From DAOTZU01 sp034433995 (lineage in GTDB: Bacteria > Chloroflexota > Anaerolineae > UBA1429): a DNA stretch of 12,591 bases. The stretch's first letter is position 1. Every line of letters begins with the position of its first letter. The DNA is taken from the NCBI GenBank assembly GCA_034433995.1, contig DAOTZU010000257.1:1-12591 (forward strand), written 5' to 3'. A model generated the notes under the pieces. That model was not told the DNA's origin, ran no database searches, and worked only from the letters and a program-made list of their open reading frames with translations. Shown piece by piece: positions 1-4,925 of the stretch. The position numbers and the translations under genes were made by a program.

Positions 1-211
1 AGCGCGCGTTCTGCTGGGCCAGCTCGATGATCTCTTCGTTGGATTGGGGCGCCAGCTCGCATTCGGGGTTGACGCCGGGCAGGAGCACGGCCCGCTCCAC
101 GCCGATGGCGTCATAGCGCGCGAGCAATTGCTGGGGTGTGGCGTAGGCGGGCTTGCCCCCGCGCAGCGGGCCGGGCAGCCGGCGCACGTGGACGTGGATA
201 TCAATGAACAT
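1..211 (-). CDS. Amidohydrolase (amidohydrolase-2 family), N-terminal part; 3' end outside window
   Basis: The 70 visible residues begin MFIDIHVHVRRLPGP. They carry the His-x-His metal-binding pair (H6, H8) at the end of the first beta strand of the amidohydrolase TIM barrel. Further on is a stretch around residues 27-48 (LLARYDAIGVERAVLLPGVN) typical of the amidohydrolase-2 (ACMSD-like) family: the first helix and second strand, where a family-wide 'agi.kavl' pattern recurs. These enzymes are metal-dependent hydrolases or decarboxylases, usually cytoplasmic. No signal peptide is seen. The ATG at 211 is preceded by AAAGGAGA with about 10 nt spacing, which supports this start. A candidate promoter lies at 255-283, so the gene may be transcribed on its own. 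The catalytic residues of later strands lie outside the window, so the substrate is unknown. The family call is reasonably sure; a specific function is not. Confidence 0.8.
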   Translation of the reverse strand, partial: MFIDIHVHVRRLPGPLRGGKPAYATPQQLLARYDAIGVERAVLLPGVNPECELAPQSNEEIIELAQQNAR

Positions 212-254
212 GGGCGCGGGTCTCCTTTCATGGCGGCATGGCCTTTCGGCGGTG

Positions 255-283
255 AGTGTAGCGCACCCCCCAAGAAAAAACAA
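255..283 (-). promoter_or_regulatory. Candidate sigma-A promoter for the amidohydrolase gene
   Basis: On the minus strand, TTGTTT (283-278) and TACACT (260-255) are separated by 17 nt. The -10 matches consensus at 4 of 6 positions and the -35 at 3 of 6. It would start transcription near 248, giving a short leader of about 36 nt that contains the Shine-Dalgarno. The -35 element coincides with the T-tract of the terminator at 275-312, so termination and initiation signals overlap. The pattern match is moderate, and chance occurrence is possible. Confidence 0.35.
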
Positions 284-312
284 GCCCGCGCCGTGCCTCA
301 GGCCTCGCGGGC
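275..312 (-). terminator. Rho-independent terminator, minus strand
   Basis: Read on the minus strand, GCCCGCG (312-306) pairs perfectly with CGCGGGC (290-284). The 15-nt loop contains a further small GCC/GGC stem. The hairpin is followed by TTGTTTTTTC, a convincing U-tract. It lies downstream of the palindromic terminator at 400-431 and upstream of the amidohydrolase, so it would stop any transcript that escapes the first terminator. Confidence 0.6.
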
Positions 313-399
313 CGGGCTGCGATCTTGGGATAGCAGAAGATCCTGCTAGTGCAGCGTTACCACAAGAGGGCAAAGGCATGGTACGAGGAGGAGCAAGAA
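313..399. other. Unassigned 87-nt spacer between two terminators
   Basis: I see no convincing ORF here. It contains two small competing inverted repeats: GATCTT (321-326) with AAGATC (337-342), and AGCAG (332-336) with CTGCT (343-347). Because it sits between two minus-strand terminators, it could be an attenuated tail or a small RNA. No promoter was recognised inside it. Confidence 0.3.
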
Positions 400-431
400 A
401 ACGGGCGCAGCCCATATGGGCTGCGCCCGTT
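400..431 (-). terminator. Terminator: perfect 32-bp palindrome after the lipoprotein gene
   Basis: The two 14-nt arms (400-413 and 418-431) are exact reverse complements around an ATAT loop. On the minus strand the stem ends in GTT and continues TTCTTGCTC, a short U-tract. It begins 13 nt beyond the TGA that ends the lipoprotein gene at 445, the expected place for its intrinsic terminator. The plus-strand side lacks a T-run, so it should act mainly on the minus strand. Confidence 0.7.
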
Positions 432-444
432 GGAGCGGGCCCAT

Positions 445-1578
445 TCACTTGGTGGGCGTGAGGGCCTTGCTGGTGGGCGTCCAAGTGGGCGCGGGAGTGG
501 GGGTGGGGTACAGCTGGGCGTACTTGTTCACCAGGGCGGCCATCTCTGGGTCGTCGGCGAAATCGGGCGTAAGGGCGATGATCTCCTCGCTGTAGGCCGA
601 GGGCACCCCTTGGGCGTCGAAGGTGGCTTTCAGGCGGCCCAACCACTCGCCGCTGTAACCCTGCTGCACGATGAGGGTGTTCCCTACCCGTAAAGGTTCG
701 TTCATCAATTCCCGCGTCTCGCCGCCCACGATGATATCGATCCCCGGCACGGCCTGGGCCAACTTCTGGTCCATGGCCTTGCCCAGATGGGAGAGGATGA
801 TGAGCACGTCCACCTTGGGGCGCACCTCGGCCACCATCTTGCGGGCGGTCTCGATGGCATCAAGGACGGTGGCCTTCTCCGCCACGCCGGGCGCCTGGAT
901 GGCGGTGGCCTCGCTCAAACCGATGATCCCAAGGCGTCGGCCGCCCCGCTCGAGGATGACGTACGGCTTGAAGATGGGCTGTTTATCGGCCAGAGAGACC
1001 AGGTTGGCCGAGAGGAAGGGGAATTTCGCCGCTGCCTCAAGCTTCTTGGCCGTCTCCAGGCCCAGGGCCAGATCCATGCGGCCGATGGTGAGGGCGTCGT
1101 AGCCCATCAGGTTCATCGCCTCGACGATGATCTGCCCTTGGGTCTTGAAAGAGAGCCACTGCCCGGAAAGGGCGCTACCGGCATCGAGGACGAGCAGGAT
1201 GTTCTGATTGGTCTTGCGTTCTTGGTTGATTACGGTGGCCCGCCGGGCCAACCCTCCCTTGGGAACGCCTCAACCGCAGGGGTGGGTTTCACCCAAAGTG
1301 TCGTTGGTATGCAGGATGGTCAACGTTGTAGCTTGTCGGCTGCCCGTGGAGCCGGGATTGCCGGCGGTGGTTTTGGTGGGTTGTTGAGGGACGGTGGGCG
1401 CTGCGGCCACCGGGCGCGGCGTGGCGGTGGGCACAGGGGGCGCCGGCGCGACGATGGTGGCCGGCGGCAAGGTGGGCGTTGGCTTGGGAGTGCAAGTGGC
1501 CAGGAGGCTGCCAAGCACCCCCACCAATGCCAACACCAGCAGGCCCTTGCACAATCTGGAAACAGCATTCCCGTGCAT
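445..1578 (-). CDS. Lipoprotein with degenerate 5'-nucleotidase-type metallophosphatase domain; in-frame UGA (candidate Sec103)
   Basis: The start chosen is the ATG at 1578, preceded by AAAGGGG about 6 nt upstream. Read through one TGA (1272-1270), the product is 377 residues. Residues 1-28 form a lipoprotein signal ending in the lipobox-like LLATC with C29 (Thr at -1 is atypical). A Thr/Pro/Ala-rich linker runs to about residue 85. A UshA-like metallophosphatase fold covers residues 86-355, and a Thr/Pro-rich tail ends the protein. The C-terminal substrate-binding domain of true 5'-nucleotidases is absent. Most metal ligands are replaced: Leu95 for His after N92-D93, Ser135 in DAGS, R167-M168 for Asn-His in the GNHE motif, and E277 for the His of GGH; H254 remains. 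The TGA lies in PCG-stop-GVPKGGLARRA. From memory, relatives of this protein have PCGC at this spot. The frame stays open for 275 codons after it, arguing against old decay. Alternatives are a recent nonsense mutation or a sequencing error. Phosphatase activity is doubtful. Confidence 0.7.
1216..1272 (-). promoter_or_regulatory. Candidate bacterial SECIS hairpin next to the in-frame UGA
   Basis: Minus strand, directly after UGA (1272-1270). An upper hairpin has 6 perfect pairs, UGGCCC (1250-1245) with GGGCCA (1241-1236), and a 3-nt loop GGC at 1244-1242. The loop begins 25 nt after the UGA and opens with G. A lower stem pairs GCGUUC (1268-1263) with GAACGC (1221-1216). An alternative middle stem pairs GGUUG (1253-1249) with CAACC (1228-1224); it shares bases with the upper hairpin, which would then shorten to four pairs. 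These dimensions fit the bacterial SECIS model as I remember it: loop of 3-14 nt with an early G, 16-37 nt from UGA. In such GC-rich sequence chance hairpins are common. Confidence 0.35.
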
Positions 1579-1610
1579 GGTGACCCCTTTCCCTAAAACT
1601 ATGGATTCCC

Positions 1611-1638
1611 GGATATGGTTCGCTCTATATCCAGTATA
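1611..1638 (-). promoter_or_regulatory. Candidate -10 element and adjoining dyad for the lipoprotein gene
   Basis: On the minus strand TATACT (1638-1633) matches 5 of 6 bases of the -10 consensus. No good -35 is seen; a T-rich stretch lies about 18 nt upstream. Immediately downstream, covering the expected start site, is an inverted repeat GGATAT (1632-1627) and ATATCC (1616-1611) with a 10-nt spacer, which could be a repressor site. The RNA leader would be about 45 nt. Confidence 0.35.
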
Positions 1639-1740
1639 CCCCACGATGGGCCCGGCGAAAAAGATGGTGCGTAAATAGCGACGGTATCCTTGGCCGACTG
1701 GACGTAAAGAGTGCCTTAAAAATCATGGCGCAGCCCGGGT

Positions 1741-3051
1741 CTAGAGCGGGATAGGGAAGGCCCGGCACAGGGCCAACGTCTCTTGGCGCGCTTCACGGCG
1801 AACCGCTGCATCGTTGATCTGATGCAACACGCGCCCTATGAGCCGGGCCACCTGGCGCATCTCTTCGATGCCAAAGCCTCGGGTGGTGACGGCGGGCGTC
1901 CCCAGGCGGATGCCGCTGGTCACCCGCGGCGGCTGGGGGTCGTAAGGGATCATGTTCTTGTTGCAGGCGATGCCCGCCTCCTCCAGGGCCTCCTCGGCGG
2001 CGCGGCCCGTCAAGCCCAAAGGGGAGACATCCACCAGGAGCAGGTGATTATCGGTGCCGCCGGATACGAGGCGCAACCCCAACCGTTGCAGCTCCTCGGC
2101 CAGCGCCTGGGCGTTTTCCACCACGCGCTTTTGGTACAGGCGAAACTCGGGCCGCAAGGCCTCGCCCAGGGCCACCGCCTTGGCGGCGATGATGTGCATG
2201 AGGGGTCCCCCCTGGATGCCGGGGAAGACGGCCTTATCCACCTGCTTGGCGAACTTTTTGGGGCAAAGGATCAGCCCCGCCCGTGGCCCGCGCAGCGTCT
2301 TGTGGGTGGTGCTGGTGACCACATCGGCGTAGGGGATGGGGCTGGGGTGGAGCCCCGCGGCCACCAAACCGGCGATGTGGGCCATGTCCACCATCAGATA
2401 CGCCCCCACGCGGTCGGCGATCTGGCGCAGGCGGGGGAAGTCGAGCACCCTGGGATAGGCGCTGGCCCCGGCCACGATCATCTTGGGTTTCAAGGCGCTG
2501 GCCTGGGCCTCCAAGGCGTCATAATCAATGCGTTCGGTCTCGCGGCTGACGCCGTAATGGGCGAAACGATATTCGCGTCCGGAGAAGCTGAGGGGCGAGC
2601 CGTGGGTCAAGTGCCCGCCGTGGGCCAGGCTCATGGCCAAGACCGTATCGCCCACCTCCAAGAAGGCCATATACGCGGCAGCGTTGGCCTGGGAGCCGGA
2701 ATGGGGCTGGACGTTGGCGTGCTCAGCGCCAAAGAGCTCCTTGGCCCTGGCGATGGCCAGCTCCTCTACCACGTCCACCGCGCCACAGCCGCCATAGTAG
2801 CGTTGGCCGGGGTAACCCTCGGCGTATTTGTTAGTCAGCACCGACCCTTGGGCCTCCAACACGGCGCGGCTGACATAATTCTCTGAGGCGATCAGCTCGA
2901 TGGTCTCCTGCTGGCGCCGCGCTTCGGCATCCAGCGCTTGGGCGAGCTCCGGATCGAGCTGTGGCAACACAGCGATCCCCGCGGGGAGATAAGCCGTACA
3001 ATCCGGAACCGAACTATCTGCCTGATTGTGTTCGGGCACTGCGTGCGACAC
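1741..3051 (-). CDS. glyA: Serine hydroxymethyltransferase
   Basis: PLP-dependent cytoplasmic enzyme that interconverts serine and glycine and passes the one-carbon unit to tetrahydrofolate. The family signatures are clear: ELIASENYVS near residues 52-61, KYAEGYPGQRYYGG near 75-88, the PLP pocket VDMAHIAG with D222 and H225, and the lysine motif STTHKTLRGPR with the Schiff-base lysine at about K251. Glycine-rich GIQGGPLMH and TSGIRLGTPA follow. I place the start at GTG 3051 because AGGAGG ends 5 nt before it. The in-frame GTG at 3057 lies flush against that Shine-Dalgarno and is less likely. The 436-residue product has an extra N-terminal segment of about 28 residues before the usual start of the fold, with no obvious signal peptide. 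A 21-codon leader ORF ends 9 nt upstream, so translational coupling is likely. No clear terminator follows the gene. Confidence 0.96.
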   Translation of the reverse strand: MSHAVPEHNQADSSVPDCTAYLPAGIAVLPQLDPELAQALDAEARRQQETIELIASENYVSRAVLEAQGSVLTNKYAEGYPGQRYYGGCGAVDVVEELAIARAKELFGAEHANVQPHSGSQANAAAYMAFLEVGDTVLAMSLAHGGHLTHGSPLSFSGREYRFAHYGVSRETERIDYDALEAQASALKPKMIVAGASAYPRVLDFPRLRQIADRVGAYLMVDMAHIAGLVAAGLHPSPIPYADVVTSTTHKTLRGPRAGLILCPKKFAKQVDKAVFPGIQGGPLMHIIAAKAVALGEALRPEFRLYQKRVVENAQALAEELQRLGLRLVSGGTDNHLLLVDVSPLGLTGRAAEEALEEAGIACNKNMIPYDPQPPRVTSGIRLGTPAVTTRGFGIEEMRQVARLIGRVLHQINDAAVRREARQETLALCRAFPIPL

Positions 3052-3060
3052 CGCCACCTC

Positions 3061-3126
3061 CTAGAAGAAACTGAAACATCGCACAAAAAAGCTCACATCA
3101 TCACCTCTCGATCCAGAGAGGCGCAT
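3061..3126 (-). CDS. Short upstream ORF (leader peptide) of glyA, 21 codons
   Basis: The ATG at 3126 is preceded by a full AAAGGAGG with 7 nt spacing, one of the best ribosome-binding sites in the window. The ORF ends in TAG at 3061, which overlaps the TAGGAGG that serves glyA. The predicted peptide starts MRLSGSRGDDV and ends in a Phe/Ser-rich segment (5 Phe and 4 Ser of 21 residues). It resembles no family I know and has no run of codons typical of classical attenuation, although Ser and Gly, the SHMT substrates, make up 6 of 21 residues. Its start codon lies within the hairpin at 3096-3130. It could be a regulatory leader peptide, a coupling device, or a chance ORF. Confidence 0.45.
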   Translation of the reverse strand: MRLSGSRGDDVSFFVRCFSFF

Positions 3127-3130
3127 GATG
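3096..3130 (-). promoter_or_regulatory. Hairpin over the start of the glyA leader ORF
   Basis: Two nested perfect 6-bp arms, 3096-3101 with 3125-3130 (CATCAT/ATGATG) and 3104-3109 with 3116-3121 (CCTCTC/GAGAGG), have a 6-nt loop and a small internal loop. The hairpin contains the leader ORF start codon (3126-3124) and begins just after its Shine-Dalgarno (3141-3134). Two smaller hairpins lie further upstream in the leader: 3145-3149 with 3157-3161, and 3167-3171 with 3178-3182. This could set translation of the leader ORF and, through it, glyA. Confidence 0.45.
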
Positions 3131-3228
3131 GAGCCTCCTTTGCTCGACGGTTGCATCGTCGTCCGCGCCTCGCCGTTGAGGCCAAGTACGGATGTGCGGG
3201 GGGCGAGAATATCCCACCGGCACACCAT

Positions 3229-3256
3229 ATTATAGCCCGACAAAGGAGGAATGCAA
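3229..3256 (-). promoter_or_regulatory. Sigma-A promoter of glyA
   Basis: On the minus strand a perfect TATAAT (3234-3229) is preceded at 16 nt by TTGCAT (3256-3251). Transcription would start near 3222, leaving a leader of about 170 nt before the glyA start. It lies about 60 nt beyond the rpoD stop codon. glyA is therefore probably transcribed from here, with or without read-through from rpoD. Only weak hairpins and no good U-tract separate the two. Confidence 0.65.
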
Positions 3257-3315
3257 GAAGCCCGCTCTCCGGGGGGAGAAAAGCCCCTCAGCCGCGGGTT
3301 GGTCGCTCGTTCTGC

Positions 3316-4539
3316 TCAGCGTAAATAATCGCGCAACTGTTTGCTGCGGTGAGGATGCCGCAAGCGATCCAGGGCCTGGTGTTCGATCTGGCGGATGCGC
3401 TCCCTTGTGAGGCCGAATTTCTCTCCCACCTCTTCCAGGGTGTGGGCGTGGCCATCCCTCAGGCCGAAGCGGAGGCGCAAGATGCGATCCTCCCGTGGGC
3501 TGAGGGCCGTCATCACATCCTCCAGGGCCTCGCGCAAGAGCTTTTGATAGGCCACATCGGCGGGCGCCGGCGATTCCTCGTCCTCGATAAAATCGCCGAA
3601 TTCGGTATCGCCATCGTCGCCCACGGGCCGCTCCAAGGAGACGGGGTAGCGGGAGATGCGCAGCAGCCGCTCCACCTTGCTCACCGGGATGCCCGTCTGC
3701 TCGGCGATCTCCTCCGGTGTGGGTTTGTGTCCCGTCTCTTGCTCCAATTGTTCGGCGCAGCGATAAATGCGGCGGATCTGGTCGCCGGCGTGGACGGGCA
3801 GGCGGATCAGGCGGCTTTGCTGGGCCAGGGCTCGGGTGATGCCCTGGCGGATCCACCAGGTGGCGTAGGTGCTGAACTTGTAACCCCGGTGATAGTCGAA
3901 TTTTTCCACGGCCTTCAGCAGGCCGATGTTCCCCTCTTGGATGAGATCCAGGAAGGGCACCCCCTGGCCGATGTATTTCTTGGCGATGCTCACCACCAGC
4001 CGGGTGTTCGCCTCTACCAGGCCGATGCGGGCTTGTTCGGCTTTGTGGAGCGCATCCAGCAGGCGGTTGCGTTCCTCCTCAGGGAGGGAGCGATCGCGCA
4101 GGCGGGCCTGGGCCTTGTTGCCCTCCTCGATCTGTTTGGCCAGCATCACCTCTTCGGCGCTGGTGAGCAAGGGCACCTGGCTCATCTGTTTCAGGTAAAG
4201 GCTTACCGTGTCATCGGTGGAGATATCGTCCAAGTCCACAGCCGGCTCGCTGCTCTCTAGATTCTCCTCCGGCTCTGGTTCGACATCCAAGAGCAACTCC
4301 ACCTCATCCGGTTCCTCGGCCTCTAGGTCCTCCAAAAGCTCCGCCTCGCCCAGCTCTACCGGGGGCGTTTCCGGATTACGGTCCTCCTCAAAAATCACCT
4401 CGACGCCTTCATCGTGCAAACGGGCAAAGAACTCGTCCACTTCCTGCACACAAGATTCCACTTCTGGGAAAAGGTTCAACACTTCGTCACTTGAGATAAA
4501 GCCCCGTGCTTTTGCGCTCTCTAGAACCTGTTCCAGCAT
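3316..4539 (-). CDS. rpoD: RNA polymerase primary sigma factor (RpoD/SigA)
   Basis: The 407-residue protein has the full architecture of a housekeeping sigma-70 factor. Residues 1-60 resemble region 1.1. Residues 50-108 are a very acidic linker. Region 1.2 spans about 108-140 (DTVSLYLKQMSQVPLLT). Region 2 covers about 173-243, with the core-binding segment FLDLIQEGNIGLLKAVEKFD and the -10-recognition helix YKFSTYATWWIRQGITRA at 220-237. Region 3 spans about 252-325. Region 4 spans about 338-395, with the -35-recognising helix-turn-helix TLEEVGEKFGLTRERIRQIE at 367-386. These features and the length identify the essential factor that recognises TTGACA/TATAAT promoters, rather than an ECF or stress sigma. 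The ATG at 4539 has AAAGG about 8 nt upstream. Its own promoter is near-consensus. The downstream neighbour is glyA, which has its own promoter. Confidence 0.96.
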   Translation of the reverse strand: MLEQVLESAKARGFISSDEVLNLFPEVESCVQEVDEFFARLHDEGVEVIFEEDRNPETPPVELGEAELLEDLEAEEPDEVELLLDVEPEPEENLESSEPAVDLDDISTDDTVSLYLKQMSQVPLLTSAEEVMLAKQIEEGNKAQARLRDRSLPEEERNRLLDALHKAEQARIGLVEANTRLVVSIAKKYIGQGVPFLDLIQEGNIGLLKAVEKFDYHRGYKFSTYATWWIRQGITRALAQQSRLIRLPVHAGDQIRRIYRCAEQLEQETGHKPTPEEIAEQTGIPVSKVERLLRISRYPVSLERPVGDDGDTEFGDFIEDEESPAPADVAYQKLLREALEDVMTALSPREDRILRLRFGLRDGHAHTLEEVGEKFGLTRERIRQIEHQALDRLRHPHRSKQLRDYLR

Positions 4540-4760
4540 GCTTTTGCCTTTCCAGATCGTGTCATGTCGAGTCGCAAGCCCGGCGACAGTGGCCGTGGGG
4601 GGTGCCTAGAGGATCAAGATGATGGCCTTGCGCCCAGGCAAAAAAAGCTCGGCGTTCCATCCGGCGGCTAGATTGCACAAAGAATGGACACCGAGTTGGG
4701 CGCTGAAGGTGTCGCCAAGACATCCTATCACCGTTTCAATGCATACTATTTACGAACCCT
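4540..4760 (-). other. Long 5' leader of rpoD
   Basis: There are about 215 nt between the predicted rpoD transcription start (near 4754) and its ATG, with no credible gene on either strand. On the minus strand a hairpin pairs GACACC with GGTGTC around a 15-nt loop (within 4685-4716). Further on, a run of seven T (4641-4647) follows an imperfect GC-rich stem. That arrangement could act as a weak intrinsic pause or attenuator. No riboswitch class was recognised. Confidence 0.35.
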
Positions 4761-4789
4761 ATTATACTCCGATTATCGCCAAAGGTCAA
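4761..4789 (-). promoter_or_regulatory. Sigma-A promoter of rpoD
   Basis: TTGACC (4789-4784), a 17-nt spacer and TATAAT (4766-4761) on the minus strand make this the best promoter in the window: 11 of 12 consensus bases at ideal spacing. It agrees with the specificity expected of the sigma factor encoded just downstream, so rpoD may drive its own transcription. A 5-bp stem with a 5-nt loop (4798-4812) lies directly upstream. Confidence 0.8.
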
Positions 4790-4865
4790 TAGTTTTAAGC
4801 CGAAAAACGGCTGATTTGCGCAAAATTCTTCCCCGGCGCCGGCGTCGAGGGGGATAAACGCCACC

Positions 4866-4907
4866 TGAAAATGCGCCCGCCCCCGGTCTTGGGGAGCGGG
4901 ACGCATT
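4866..4907 (-). terminator. Terminator of the sulfatase operon
   Basis: On the minus strand AATGCG (4907-4902) pairs with CGCATT (4875-4870). Inside this CCCGC pairs with GCGGG and CCCC with GGGG, interrupted by single-base bulges, around a short loop. The stem is followed by TTTTC. It lies about 20 nt past the stop of the downstream sulfatase at 4926 and upstream of the rpoD promoter, so it should insulate rpoD from the operon. Confidence 0.75.
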
Positions 4908-4925
4908 GGTCGGGGCTGAAGGCGC

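Noticed and set aside
445..1251. Downstream half of the lipoprotein gene as an independent gene starting at TTG 1251
   Set aside because: The GGGAGG lies almost flush against this TTG, too close for normal initiation. The frame is the same as the upstream half, and the joined sequence restores a continuous family motif (GGLARRATVI).
3058..3222. Glycine, tetrahydrofolate or ZTP riboswitch in the glyA leader
   Set aside because: I looked for their conserved cores and found none. The hairpins present are simple stem-loops placed around the leader ORF.
4798..4812. AGCCG-AAAAA-CGGCT hairpin as a terminator
   Set aside because: The stem is only 5 bp and no T-tract follows on either strand. The stronger terminator at 4866-4907 already ends the sulfatase operon.
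4838..4860. GC-rich repeat CCCC...GGGG downstream of the sulfatase as a second terminator
   Set aside because: The pairing is imperfect and no T-run follows directly on the minus strand.
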